DNA of 59,966 bases from Paenibacillus xylanilyticus (GTDB taxonomy: Bacteria > Bacillota > Bacilli > Paenibacillales > Paenibacillaceae): assembly GCF_013359935.1 (NCBI RefSeq), contig NZ_JABMCB010000142.1:1-59966 (forward strand). The letters are read 5' to 3'. The translations under genes were made by a program, and so were the position numbers. Under the pieces are notes generated by a model, which saw nothing but the letters and a program-made list of their open reading frames with translations, did not search any database and was not told the origin of the DNA. Below, in pieces: positions 27,394 through 35,877 of the stretch (the first letter of the stretch is position 1; each line of letters begins with the position of its first letter).

Positions 27394-27456
27394 TTGCTTA
27401 TTTTGTTACTTTATGTTTTGATCCTTATTTATTCAAATTCGACTAAAAGGAGTTAA
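27394..27456 (+). CDS. Possible 20-residue hydrophobic leader peptide upstream of OYE
   Basis: A TTG start 5 nt after AAAAAAGGAGG opens a 20-residue, almost wholly hydrophobic peptide (LILLLYVLILIY core). Its stop codon lies directly after the AAAGGAG of the next gene, so its translation could influence OYE expression. Too short to prove. Confidence 0.35.
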   Translation: MLILLLYVLILIYSNSTKRS

Positions 27457-27461
27457 CTAAC

Positions 27462-28571
27462 GTGGAAAATATCATGACTTCTATGTGGAAACCGTTTGAG
27501 ATTGGGAGTTTAAAACTAAAGAATCGAGTTGTCATGGCTCCAATGACTCGATGTTTTTCACCAGAAGGAATACCCAATCCTGATGTGGCAGCATACTACC
27601 GGCGTAGAGCTGAAAATGAAGTTGGTTTAATCATCACGGAAGGTGTCCTAATAGATCATGAAGTTGCAGGTGCAGAACACGATGTGCCTCATTTATTTGG
27701 GGAAAAAGCATTGCAAGAGTGGGCTCATATTGTTGAGGAAGTCCATAAAGTTGGCGGGAAAATTGCCCCACAGATATGGCACACTGGAATGGCAAGAGAT
27801 CCTAATAAGTTTCCTCTCTCAAATGCTAAACCGGTTGGTCCTTCAGGTATAAATTATGAAGGTAAGCCAAGTTCTGAACCTCTATCAATCGATGAGATTG
27901 ATCAAATCATAAAAAAATATGCAGAAGCTGCAGAAAATGCAAAGAATCTAGGTTTTGATGCTGTTGAAATACACGGAGCACACGGCTATCTTATTGACCA
28001 ATTTTTTGCAGAGTCTTTTAATAAAAGGACGGATGAATACGGCGGTGATTTAGTACAGCGTACCCGCTTTGCTGTTAAGGTGATTAAAGCAGTTAGAGCA
28101 GCAACTGCTCCTGACTTTCCGATCATTTTCCGATTTTCTCAATGGAAGTTAAATGACTACGACTATAAACTAGCTAATAGTCCAGAAGAGTTAAAGAGCT
28201 TTCTAGTACCGCTTGTCGAAGCTGGTGTTGATATTTTCCATGCATCGACTCGTCGCTTTTGGGAGGCTGAATTTGAAGGGTCGAATCTCAATTTAGCGGC
28301 ATGGACTAAAAAAATTACTGGAAAGCCAGTCATTTCAGTGGGATCTGTAGGTTTAACTGCTCAGTTAACTAAAAACATCGATGAAACAGAGGAGAATGAC
28401 ACAACTGCTCATTTAGAAGAACTGTGGAATAAACTAGACAAAGAAGACTTCGACTTAATCGCAATCGGTCGTGCTTTGATTGGGGATCCAGCATGGGTAA
28501 CAAAAATAAAAAATGGTAAGGAAAAAGAAGTTCAAGTTTTCAAAAAAAAGGATTTGAGTACTTTATTTTGA
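27462..28571 (+). CDS. NADH:flavin oxidoreductase, Old Yellow Enzyme family
   Basis: 369 residues, FMN-dependent ene-reductase fold. The N-terminus WKPFEIGSLKLKNRVVMAPMTR is the FMN-binding strand, and the active-site pair is in EIHGAHGYLIDQFF, with FNKRTDEYGGD following. Length and the lack of a C-terminal iron-sulfur domain put it in the short OYE group that reduces activated double bonds. GTG 27462 lies 9 nt after AAAGGAG. The only intact gene in a decayed stretch, followed by a terminator; expressed alone or with the leader peptide. Confidence 0.93.
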   Translation: MENIMTSMWKPFEIGSLKLKNRVVMAPMTRCFSPEGIPNPDVAAYYRRRAENEVGLIITEGVLIDHEVAGAEHDVPHLFGEKALQEWAHIVEEVHKVGGKIAPQIWHTGMARDPNKFPLSNAKPVGPSGINYEGKPSSEPLSIDEIDQIIKKYAEAAENAKNLGFDAVEIHGAHGYLIDQFFAESFNKRTDEYGGDLVQRTRFAVKVIKAVRAATAPDFPIIFRFSQWKLNDYDYKLANSPEELKSFLVPLVEAGVDIFHASTRRFWEAEFEGSNLNLAAWTKKITGKPVISVGSVGLTAQLTKNIDETEENDTTAHLEELWNKLDKEDFDLIAIGRALIGDPAWVTKIKNGKEKEVQVFKKKDLSTLF

Positions 28572-28588
28572 TTAAAAAGATTAGTAGA

Positions 28589-28634
28589 AAAGCGAGAACA
28601 CTTACGTGATCTTGCTTTTCTTTTTTTGTATAAT
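28589..28634 (+). terminator. Terminator after OYE
   Basis: AAAAGCGAGA pairs with TCTTGCTTTT (one mismatch), then a T run. The roughly 310 bp that follow (to 28943) are AT-rich and I see nothing in them. Confidence 0.75.
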
Positions 28635-28943
28635 AGCAACTAAACCATGTTTTACTTCTATACCCCACTTAGTCATGATGCGTTAGTTTAAAATTGATGG
28701 GTGTTTAGGTCATTAGATGTCGTTGGGTTCACTAGCCTATTTGGCGATATAACAAATTTTTAAATATTTTAATCAAGAACTAGTTGTTGCGCACATCTAT
28801 TTTGAAAATACTATTGTGGAAAATACAAAACAAAACGAGATTTTTTTTGAAAAAGTGGACAAAGGTTTCATTTATATATTTTTAATTAAAAATGTTCGTG
28901 TTTGTTGATAAAGATTTAACTGTAAGGGGGTTACAAAGACAAG

Positions 28944-29182
28944 ATGAAACGTATTCTTCATGCATTTGTTTCTCAAAAGTAAGCGATAATCTTATTACAC
29001 GAGCTGTTTGTACAGAACTAGAAGATTACAAATTATTATCATAACAATGTAAGGAAAAAACTAAAATTATTAATGAAATCACTCAGCCCGATGGTCTATC
29101 GTTGAGGATTTCTGAATTAGTTAGAGAGGATAAAGTTCTGAAAGATCAAAATAACTTATTTAACAAGTGCACTGGCTTGTAA
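28944..29182 (+). pseudogene. Decayed copy of the 79-residue block protein
   Basis: Starts MKRILHAFVSQK then shifts frame; pieces TELEDYK and KIINEITQPDGLSLRI follow with an internal stop. These match, in order, the intact protein at 11445-11684. AAGGGGG lies upstream of the ATG. Confidence 0.7.
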
Positions 29183-29270
29183 GCCAGTTATTTTGTGTGA
29201 AAGTGAAGAAGATTCCTTTACCAATTAACTTAATAATTCCTGAATATAGAATAATTAAAACGGGTTACAT

Positions 29271-29642
29271 TTGTATAAATTATCTGACGCCTTTATAAAC
29301 GGTATAAGGGAGAAAGCAGATGAAGATCCAGTTTCCAATGGAAAGTGGCATCGTGCCTATCTAGAATCCACGATACTAGATAGTAATTCTTCTATCAAAG
29401 TTGTTTCTGTGTATACAGCGGCTTTGTTTACAGATCCGATTATGCTTTCAGCTTTTAAAGAGAATATTGAAAGTTTATACGAAGAATTGAGCAAGGATGG
29501 ATTGGATGAGGTTACAGCTGCGATCATAAGATTGGCTATTGATGGATTATGGTATTCGGAACTAATTAGAGTAGGGAATTTGAACAATGAAATGAAAGAA
29601 ATAGTATATGAACAATTAGCTTCGACGATCAATAGTAAATAA
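29271..29642 (+). pseudogene. TetR-family regulator, C-terminal half only
   Basis: 123 residues resembling the ligand-binding half of a TetR/AcrR protein (NGKWHRAYLESTI ... LFTDPIMLSAFKENIESLYEEL ... IRLAIDGLWYSELI). The DNA-binding half is absent, no ribosome site precedes the TTG, and the upstream DNA holds no TetR N-terminus, so it cannot act as a normal repressor. Confidence 0.65.
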
Positions 29643-29672
29643 CTAACATTCACATCTTAAAGGAGCGATTCA

Positions 29673-29823
29673 ATGTTGATAATTATTGGTTTTAGCATAG
29701 TCTTAATACCGGAATTAGTCTAATATTATGGTGGGTAAATAAAATATCGAAAGAGTAAGAATCACTATTCAACAACTAAATAATCTGCCTTTACGAATTA
29801 ATGCGCTTGATGAATTTAAATAA
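29673..29823 (+). pseudogene. Small membrane protein remnant with frameshifts
   Basis: AAAGGAGCG then ATG gives MLIIIGFSIVLI; the next frame gives TGISLILWWVNKISKE and a third gives RVRITIQQLNNLPLRINALDEFK. Together they would form one 50-residue protein with a membrane helix. Confidence 0.35.
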
Positions 29824-29858
29824 AGTATAGACCAAGGAAATAATCCTTGGTCTATACT
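29824..29858. terminator. Perfect 14-bp palindromic hairpin
   Basis: AGTATAGACCAAGG, 7-nt loop, then its complement. No T run follows, so terminator function is uncertain. Confidence 0.45.
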
Positions 29859-29944
29859 GCGTTATCAAATACATGCGATTGCCCGCACCACGGGCAAACT
29901 ACAATCGGTACAATGTCGATTAGAATATGATATCTGTTTCATTA

Positions 29945-29964
29945 AGCTAACGGGCAGGTTAGTT
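29945..29964 (+). repeat. Dispersed attC-like repeat, copy A (right half)
   Basis: AGCTAAC-GGGCAG-GTTAGTT, the right-end part of the repeat family. A GCCCG/CGGGC hairpin lies 50 bp upstream (29879-29897) in place of the usual central hairpin. Confidence 0.6.
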
Positions 29965-30081
29965 GAAAATAATAAAGATAGCTACTGACACATTCTTAAT
30001 ATAATTGTTGAGATATTATGTTACTTATTTATGGTGAATTAATAAAAAAAAGCCCTTATAAAAACTAAGGACTTTTTTGCT

Positions 30082-30495
30082 TCAGTTACCAATAGTGTAG
30101 GTATATGTTGCAGAAGATTCGTTGTCAGAATCTTCTAAAAGAACTTTCCACGATGTGTTGGCTCCCTGGGCCCAAGATCCTGGCCTCTGGCCCTTTTCAT
30201 CAAAATTATCCGCCCAAACTTGTTGGGTTACATACTTACCATTAACAAGTTTTTGCCATGTTACAGTAAAATTATGTCCCGGCTCCCCATAAAAATCATA
30301 ATAAACAGAGCTCCAACTTGTCTCTATAACGGAAGAAATATTATCAGTAACTGGAATCTTACTGTTTGTTTTGTCAACAAGTTCGACTGAGTTTGCAGTT
30401 GCATTCGGTACTTTGGTAGCGGTGGGTTCGGCATTGGCTGTTGAACTAATAAGCAGAATTAAAATAACAATTGAAGCATGGAATATCTTTTTCAT
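30082..30495 (-). CDS. Small secreted protein of unknown function
   Basis: 137 residues from ATG 30495, 9 nt after GGAGGGG. Signal peptide MKKIFHASIVILILLISSTANA-E, then a Ser/Thr/Asn-rich beta-type domain with aromatic residues (SWSSVYYDFYGEPGHNFTVTWQKL ... TYTYTI), probably an exported beta-sandwich. Family not recognised. It is one of only two genes in the repeat-bounded array that face against the repeat orientation. Confidence 0.7.
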   Translation of the reverse strand: MKKIFHASIVILILLISSTANAEPTATKVPNATANSVELVDKTNSKIPVTDNISSVIETSWSSVYYDFYGEPGHNFTVTWQKLVNGKYVTQQVWADNFDEKGQRPGSWAQGANTSWKVLLEDSDNESSATYTYTIGN

Positions 30496-30659
30496 AAGCA
30501 CCAGCCCCTCCTAATAATTAGATACTACTATTTATTAGTAATAGGATGATCCTAACCTCCCTTTTTTATACCACTTTTTTACTTAGGTGGATAGAAGAGT
30601 ACTATGATATGTTTGTATTAAACTAACGAAAAAGAATCAGTTAAATTCTCAAATCTTTA

Positions 30660-30748
30660 AGCTAACGGGAAACAATAGTGTAATCAAGCCAAGTAAGCAG
30701 CTGATCCCTTTGATCGTCTGCTTTAATTCAACTACGGGCAGGTTAGTT
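30660..30748 (+). repeat. Dispersed attC-like repeat, copy B (full)
   Basis: Left box AGCTAAC with GGGAA, a central hairpin with arms AAGCAGCTGATC / GATCGTCTGCTT, inner box CAACTA-CGGGCAG and right box GTTAGTT. Confidence 0.8.
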
Positions 30749-30797
30749 TAACATAATAATTGTTTGTGTTGTATTATCTAGGTAAGGAGAGGACGAT

Positions 30798-31621
30798 TTG
30801 AAGGTTTTTAAGTTAATTAAACATTCTAAAGTTAAATTGTTGGAAGCGGTGGAAGAGGAATCTCATCCAATAAATAGTTCATTTGAAGGTGGATCAAAAT
30901 TAGAAGGTTGGACAAAAATTGATGTAGAGACTCTTTATAAAAGAGTTTATAGCGATTTCCCTCATTATATTATTGGTCAACCCGTTGTTTCAGAGCGGTT
31001 AAGCTTATGATGGAGAAAGATCACATTCTGCTAAACAAAGTAGAGTTTCTGCCATTATGTAATGAAGATAAAAATATATTTATGATAAATGTTACGAATG
31101 TACTGGATTGTGTGGATTATCTTCGTTCAGATATTCGTAGATTTAAAGATGGATCGTGGATGAGTTTCGAAAATTTGGTGTTTGATAAAGCTAAAATACC
31201 TGAAAATACATATATTTTTAAAATTAAGGAAACAGCTGCCGTGGAAGTATTTATTACAGATAAGTTTTAAGACTGGGTGGAGAAAAATAAGCTGAAAGGG
31301 TTGGATTTTTCAGTAGTATATGATCTCGAGAAGACAGAGGGAGAAGAGCAGAAACAACGAATAGCATATGAATCTGTCTTGGAACAAATTGAGCAGAATA
31401 AGGGAGAGGAATTTAGCTACGATGAAGCTCGCGAACTGATAAGCAAAGGTTATTCTATGGCAAGTGGTGCTTACAAAATGCAGTTGGATGACCAGGAGCG
31501 ATTCTGGTTGGGGGATTTAACCAAAGCGTTAATGTATCAGTGGATCATGCCTGTGTATATCCCTCCAGTGTTACTTTTGCAGAAGTGGCACAAGATAGAG
31601 CCCTTTAATATTGAGGAGTAA
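30798..31621 (+). pseudogene. Imm11-like (DUF1629) immunity protein, broken by a frameshift and a stop
   Basis: Three frames line up as one protein. 30798-31010 gives GWTKIDVETLYKRVYSDFPHYIIGQPVVSERLSL. After a frameshift, 31007-31270 gives NKVEFLPLCNEDKNIFMINVTNVLDCVDYLRSD...FKIKETAAVEVFITDKF. After an in-frame TAA, 31271-31621 gives DWVEKNKLKGLDFSVVYD plus about 90 further residues. SERL, VEFLPL, NVTNVxDC and FxTDxF are hallmarks of the Imm11/DUF1629 immunity family, which neutralise polymorphic toxins. GGAGAGG precedes the TTG start. No cognate toxin is next to it. The extra C-terminal part (GEEFSYDEARELISKGYSMASG...) is unrecognised. Confidence 0.7.
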
Positions 31622-31628
31622 TAGAAAT

Positions 31629-31682
31629 CAGCAGCTGATTCATGAGATCGGCTGCTTTTGTTCAACTAACGGGCAGTTTAAC
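31629..31682 (+). repeat. Dispersed attC-like repeat, copy C (left box lost)
   Basis: Central hairpin AGCAGCTGATT...GATCGGCTGCT, T run, inner box AACTAAC-GGGCA and right box GTTTAAC. It begins 8 bp after the preceding stop codon. Confidence 0.7.
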
Positions 31683-31744
31683 AGAACAACTCCTTTATAC
31701 ATAAAACTCATCCATATGAGGAATAATCATGGTGAGGTGATTGT

Positions 31745-32182
31745 ATGAGAAAGATTTTTATGTCTATTCTAGTCCTTTCTATTGGGGCTATATTATCCAT
31801 TCCGTCAGTAAGTGCAGCTCATCCGCATGATGAAGCGACTAAAGGTAAGGATTCCATTGAATGGGTTGCATTATGGAGATTCCCACAAACTAGAGAAGAA
31901 CAATTGGAGCGTATGTTAACGACTGAATTACAAAGGAAGACACTATTTGCGCTCCAAGAAAAACAATACTTAAAGACAGGGAAAGAAAATGTTTATAGCA
32001 TTGACCCGTTTCAAGTGGCGAATATGAGAACGGTAGATGGTGGTTTTTATGTATTGGATGTAATAGCAAGTGTTCACAAGGTTATTAACAATGAGGTAGA
32101 CAAGAAAGTAGAAAAATATCAAATAACTTTCCGCCACAGTTACGATTTAGGATTTGTCGTCATGAATGTAGTGAAAAAATAA
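31745..32182 (+). CDS. Small secreted protein
   Basis: 145 residues with a clear signal peptide (MRKIFMSILVLSIGAILSIPSVSA-A). The mature part has an early Trp-rich stretch (IEWVALWRF), a helical middle and a beta C-terminus (YQITFRHSYDLGFVVMNVVKK). The layout is loosely like DUF3888 proteins of Bacillus, but I would not assign it. GGTGAGGTGATTGT precedes ATG. It sits alone between repeat copies C and D. Confidence 0.7.
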   Translation: MRKIFMSILVLSIGAILSIPSVSAAHPHDEATKGKDSIEWVALWRFPQTREEQLERMLTTELQRKTLFALQEKQYLKTGKENVYSIDPFQVANMRTVDGGFYVLDVIASVHKVINNEVDKKVEKYQITFRHSYDLGFVVMNVVKK

Positions 32183-32199
32183 ACCACCATAAGTTGTTA

Positions 32200-32289
32200 A
32201 ACTAACGGGAAATGTTAATGTTACAATATAAAGAAAGCAGCTGGTCAATGTGATCAGCTGCTTTTGTTCAACTAACGGGCAGGTTAGGT
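32200..32289 (+). repeat. Dispersed attC-like repeat, copy D (full)
   Basis: Left box AACTAAC, GGGAAATG, central hairpin 32234-32264 (AAAGCAGCTGGTC / GATCAGCTGCTTT), inner box AACTAAC, GGGCAG, right box GTTAGGT. It starts 17 bp after the stop codon of the secreted protein. Confidence 0.85.
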
Positions 32290-32351
32290 TAATTTATCGT
32301 GTTCAAGTAATTCGTTAACCTAGGTAGTATAAGATCAATACGGCTCGATGT

Positions 32352-32840
32352 TTATAATAATTTTTCCATAGCCATCACATCTACAAATTTTCCTTCCAGA
32401 TAGCCTTGATTCTGAAATACACCTACTTCTCGGTATCCAGCTTTATGATATAGGCTCTGACCAAGCGTATTAAATGGAAAGGTGAAAAGAACAAACTTAT
32501 AAAAGTTATTCTGTTTACCGATTTCCTCTAATTTCTGAAGCAACCGATTGCCTATTCCTTTACCACGATGATCACGATGGATATAAATGGAGAGGTCACC
32601 GACACCGTCATACGCGCTTCTAGAATTATATGAATTAATAGAAGCCCATCCAACCACTTGATCATTTTGTTCGGCTATAAGCACCGAGTGACGCCCCTGG
32701 TGCTTGTTAAACCATTCAGACATGTAAGCTTCATCTTTTATATCTGTTTCTAGCGTGGCAATGCGGTCTTCAATACCTTGGTTATAGATAGTTAAAATGC
32801 TTCCCAGATCCACTTCGGTAGCTTGCCGCAGAATTACCAT
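32352..32840 (-). CDS. GNAT N-acetyltransferase, ArsN1/phosphinothricin-acetyltransferase type
   Basis: 162 residues from ATG 32840, with AGGAG 8 nt upstream; the in-frame GTG at 32849 is less well placed. It has the ArsN1/PAT signature near the start (IYNQGIEDRIATLET), the acetyl-CoA loop RDHRGKGIG and an ending GYREVGVFQNQGYLEGKFVDV that matches arsinothricin N-acetyltransferases. Such enzymes acetylate the amino group of arsinothricin or phosphinothricin. It is divergent from a Cys-pair MarR gene with a palindromic operator between them, and the following flavoproteins also suggest organoarsenical detoxification. The substrate is inferred. Confidence 0.75.
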   Translation of the reverse strand: MVILRQATEVDLGSILTIYNQGIEDRIATLETDIKDEAYMSEWFNKHQGRHSVLIAEQNDQVVGWASINSYNSRSAYDGVGDLSIYIHRDHRGKGIGNRLLQKLEEIGKQNNFYKFVLFTFPFNTLGQSLYHKAGYREVGVFQNQGYLEGKFVDVMAMEKLL

Positions 32841-32915
32841 GTTGATCACTCCTATGTTGTTTTTGTATATGTTTATATATCACAATGTAATTTGAAATGG
32901 GAAGGAAAAAAAAAC

Positions 32916-32932
32916 ATTTGCAATTTGCAAAT
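32916..32932. promoter_or_regulatory. Palindromic operator in the acetyltransferase/MarR gap
   Basis: ATTTGCA-ATT-TGCAAAT, perfect 7-bp arms. The core TTGCA-N3-TGCAA recurs before the flavoprotein gene at 33445. Likely MarR-binding site. Confidence 0.6.
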
Positions 32933-32966
32933 AATACGGGTATAACTATAACAAGAGGTGAGGTAA

Positions 32967-33416
32967 TTGGAAAACAACGTAAGAGAAATGTTTCAGATCA
33001 TGACACGGCGATTTGGATTGTTGGATAAAAACTGTTGCACCGCAGGAGGATTAGATATTTCACTTGTTCAGAGTCATATCATTTATGAAATTGATCGTAA
33101 ACATAATCCATCCATTCAGCAAGTGGCAGATGCACTCTCCATTGACATCACGACCTTTAGCCGCCAAGTTCAAAGTCTCGTAAAATTGGGTTTGGTTCAA
33201 AAAAAACCCTTACCTGAAGATCGACGGATTTACATATTATCCTTGACTACACAAGGTAAGTTTGTTGCTACGGTCATTGATGAGCAGATGAATGATTATT
33301 TAAAAGAAGTCTTTTCGCATATGTCTGAGTTTGAACGGGATATGGTCATCAACGCCGTCAAACTGCTAAACGAAAGCATGGCGAAATCCAGCGTATGCTG
33401 TACACCACTGGGATAA
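32967..33416 (+). CDS. MarR-family regulator with two cysteine pairs
   Basis: 149 residues, winged-helix MarR fold (SIQQVADALSIDITTFSRQVQSLVKLGLVQKKPLPEDRRIYILSLT). Cys23-Cys24 near the N-terminus and Cys144-Cys145 near the C-terminus would lie close together in a MarR dimer and could bind As(III) or another thiophilic metalloid, releasing DNA. TTG start after GAGGTGAGG. It probably controls the divergent acetyltransferase, itself and the flavoproteins through the TTGCA-N3-TGCAA sites. Confidence 0.85.
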   Translation: MENNVREMFQIMTRRFGLLDKNCCTAGGLDISLVQSHIIYEIDRKHNPSIQQVADALSIDITTFSRQVQSLVKLGLVQKKPLPEDRRIYILSLTTQGKFVATVIDEQMNDYLKEVFSHMSEFERDMVINAVKLLNESMAKSSVCCTPLG

Positions 33417-33444
33417 TACTTATCCCATTTATTTAATACAATAC

Positions 33445-33457
33445 TTGCAAAATGCAA
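33445..33457. promoter_or_regulatory. Second MarR-type operator, before the flavoprotein gene
   Basis: TTGCA-AAA-TGCAA, perfect 5-bp arms, 24 bp upstream of the ATG; same core as the site at 32916. Confidence 0.55.
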
Positions 33458-33480
33458 TTAATTATGAGGAGGAAACTTAA

Positions 33481-34896
33481 ATGATTAAAAATATTCCTGT
33501 GAATCAAGTAGACTGCTGCGAAGCACCTGTACAAGAGAAGGGCAAATTACCTGTTGCAATTATTGGAGCTGGACCGGTTGGTCTTGCGGCAGCGGCACAA
33601 CTCATTTCAAAAGGTGAGCCGTTTATGTTGTTTGAAGCTGGAGATGAAGTAGGGGCAAACATTAGAAAATGGGAACATGTACGACTGTTCTCGCCATGGC
33701 AATATAACATCGATAAAGCTGCTAAAGAGTTACTGCTATCGGCGAATTGGGTTGCTCCACAAAACGAAAAGATCCCAACGGGTAAGGAAATTGTTGAGCA
33801 TTATCTAAAACCTTTGGCTGCGCTACCTGAATTAAGTCCAAATGTACACTTGAATACGAAAGTTACTGCGATCAGTCGCAAAGGGTTAAGTAAAGTGAAA
33901 ACAAGTGGGCGTGAGAAACTGCCGTTTGTGATCCATGTTGAACAAAACGGATCTTCGTTTATTTATGAAGCGCGGGCTGTTATCGATGCTTCTGGGACAT
34001 GGTCCAATCCCAACCCGCTTCGTTCAGACGGTATATTTTCAGAAGAGGAAAAAGCGCTTAATAGTCAAATTTCATACGGTATTCCTGCTGTATTAGGAAG
34101 AGAGAGAAATCGTTATAGCGGCAAGAAGGTGCTTGTTGTAGGAAGCGGACATTCTGCGATCAACACGTTGCTTGAACTTGCCCAGCTTCAAAAAGAGGAG
34201 TCGGGAACTGAAATCGTTTGGGCTATTCGCAAGGCGAATATTGAGGATGTTTATGGAGGACGAGAATTAGATGGGCTTCAGGCAAGGGGGGAACTGGGTA
34301 CTCGCATTCAAAAGGTGGTTGAATCCGGTGCCGTAAAGGGCCTGACAGGATTCCATATTGAAGAACTTCAAAAACAAGGTGAACAGATCCAGGTTACCGG
34401 AACCATTAAAGATGAAAAAGTGGTTATAGATCACATCGATGAAATTGTAGGTAACACAGGCTCTCGTCCTGACTTATCAATGGTGAGAGAAGTTCGGGTA
34501 TTAACCGACCCAAGCTTAGACTGTGTTTATGAGCTTGCACCATTGATTGACCCCAATGTACACAGCTGCGGTACAGTTCGACCACATGGCGAAAAAGAAC
34601 TGCGTCAACCTGAAAAGGACTTTTATATCGTGGGTGCCAAAAGTTATGGAAGAGCGCCAACCTTCCTAATGGCAACGGGATATGAGCAAGTCAGATCCAT
34701 TGTAGCGGCTTTGGTGGGAGATATGGAGTCAGCTCAAAAAGTAGAACTGGAACTGCCGGAGACGGGGGTTTGCAGTCTTGGTGCTAATAGCAAGGACAGC
34801 TGCTGTGAACCGGTTCAAGTGGAGGAAACATCATCTTCGAATTGCTGCTCTCCTTCAAAAACAGAAAAGGCAGGATCAAATTCTTGCTGCGGATAA
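33481..34896 (+). CDS. FAD-dependent oxidoreductase with Cys-pair tails, arsenic-locus type
   Basis: 471 residues. FAD-binding Rossmann motif VAIIGAGPVGLAAAAQL, second dinucleotide motif KVLVVGSGHSAINTLLEL, and the RKWEHVRLFSPWQYNIDKAA signature of flavoproteins found in arsenic resistance loci. Cysteine pairs occur at residues 12-13 and three times in the last 60 residues (SCCEP, NCCSP, SCCG), probably a thiol-rich metalloid-binding or transfer tail. AGGAGGAAA precedes ATG. Cytosolic. It follows marR by 64 bp and is separated from the next flavoprotein by a terminator, which may tune expression. Confidence 0.85.
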   Translation: MIKNIPVNQVDCCEAPVQEKGKLPVAIIGAGPVGLAAAAQLISKGEPFMLFEAGDEVGANIRKWEHVRLFSPWQYNIDKAAKELLLSANWVAPQNEKIPTGKEIVEHYLKPLAALPELSPNVHLNTKVTAISRKGLSKVKTSGREKLPFVIHVEQNGSSFIYEARAVIDASGTWSNPNPLRSDGIFSEEEKALNSQISYGIPAVLGRERNRYSGKKVLVVGSGHSAINTLLELAQLQKEESGTEIVWAIRKANIEDVYGGRELDGLQARGELGTRIQKVVESGAVKGLTGFHIEELQKQGEQIQVTGTIKDEKVVIDHIDEIVGNTGSRPDLSMVREVRVLTDPSLDCVYELAPLIDPNVHSCGTVRPHGEKELRQPEKDFYIVGAKSYGRAPTFLMATGYEQVRSIVAALVGDMESAQKVELELPETGVCSLGANSKDSCCEPVQVEETSSSNCCSPSKTEKAGSNSCCG

Positions 34897-34906
34897 ACCA
34901 GAATTT

Positions 34907-34947
34907 AAAGCTACTGCATCCGGAACGTGATGCAGTAGCTTTTTTAT
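34907..34947 (+). terminator. Terminator between the two flavoprotein genes
   Basis: AAAGCTACTGCATC (34907-34920) pairs perfectly with 34929-34942, then T5. Confidence 0.85.
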
Positions 34948-34963
34948 AGAAGGAGGGAGAGAA

Positions 34964-35875
34964 ATGAAAAACATGATTTATGATTGCATCGTTATTGGTG
35001 GTGGTCAATCCGGTTTGGCAGCAGCCTACTACTTACAAGAAGCTAAACGGAACTTTATCTTACTGGAAAAGAGTGAAGAGCATTTAGGATCATGGGCAAA
35101 TTATTATGATAGCTTAACGTTGTTCTCACCTGCGTCGTATTCCTCATTGCCAGGACTCGCATTTCCAGGCGGTGCAAATGTATATCCGCGTAGAGATGAG
35201 GTTGTTCAATACTTAAAGTCCTACGCAGCTACATTTAATTTTCCAATATACACAGGGCAAGAAGTAATTAAGGTGGATAAGGAAAGCGATATCTATACAG
35301 TCCATACCTCAAGCGGAGAACAGTTTCGAACACGGTCCATCATTTGTGCAAGTGGGGCATTCGTAAATCCTCATATTCCAGACATTCCTGGCATGCATGA
35401 ATTTAAGGGGGAAATGCTTCATGCCAAAGACTACCGAAATGAGAAAGAGTTTAAAAATAAACGGATCATTGTAGTGGGAGGAGGCAATTCAGCGGTCCAA
35501 ATAGCGGTTGAACTTGCTAGGACGGCTCATGTAACGATTGCATCCAGAAGACCGATCAAATTCAAGCCGCAGGTCATTGCGGGGAAAGATATTCACTTTT
35601 GGCTAACCATACTTAGGCTTGATCAATCAACTTGGGGGAAACGGCTATTGCAAAAAAGCAGTGACGGTGTCCTTGATACAGGTATATATAAAAATGCTAT
35701 CGATCAAGGTAAGCCAGATACCAAACTGATGTTTAAAGCCTTTACGGAAAATGGGATAGTGTGGGCAGATGAGACTCGTGAAGATGTGGATGTCGTTCTT
35801 TTTGCCACAGGTTATATTCCGAATTTCGAATATCTTAGTGGATTGAACATTCTTGACTCATTAGGTGTACCTTGA
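34964..35875 (+). CDS. ArsO-like flavin monooxygenase, C-terminally truncated
   Basis: 303 residues, against about 350 for intact relatives. FAD motif CIVIGGGQSGLAAAYYL, the LGSWANYYDSLTLFSPASYSSLPGL segment and the NADPH motif IIVVGGGNSAVQIAVELA identify an ArsO-type flavin-containing monooxygenase. The final domain normally present after the ATGY segment and LNxLDxxGVP is missing: the frame stops at GVP, exactly where phosphatase-like sequence begins. That looks like a deletion joining two genes, so activity is doubtful. AGGAGGGAGAGAA precedes ATG. Confidence 0.8.
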   Translation: MKNMIYDCIVIGGGQSGLAAAYYLQEAKRNFILLEKSEEHLGSWANYYDSLTLFSPASYSSLPGLAFPGGANVYPRRDEVVQYLKSYAATFNFPIYTGQEVIKVDKESDIYTVHTSSGEQFRTRSIICASGAFVNPHIPDIPGMHEFKGEMLHAKDYRNEKEFKNKRIIVVGGGNSAVQIAVELARTAHVTIASRRPIKFKPQVIAGKDIHFWLTILRLDQSTWGKRLLQKSSDGVLDTGIYKNAIDQGKPDTKLMFKAFTENGIVWADETREDVDVVLFATGYIPNFEYLSGLNILDSLGVP

Positions 35876-35877
35876 AA

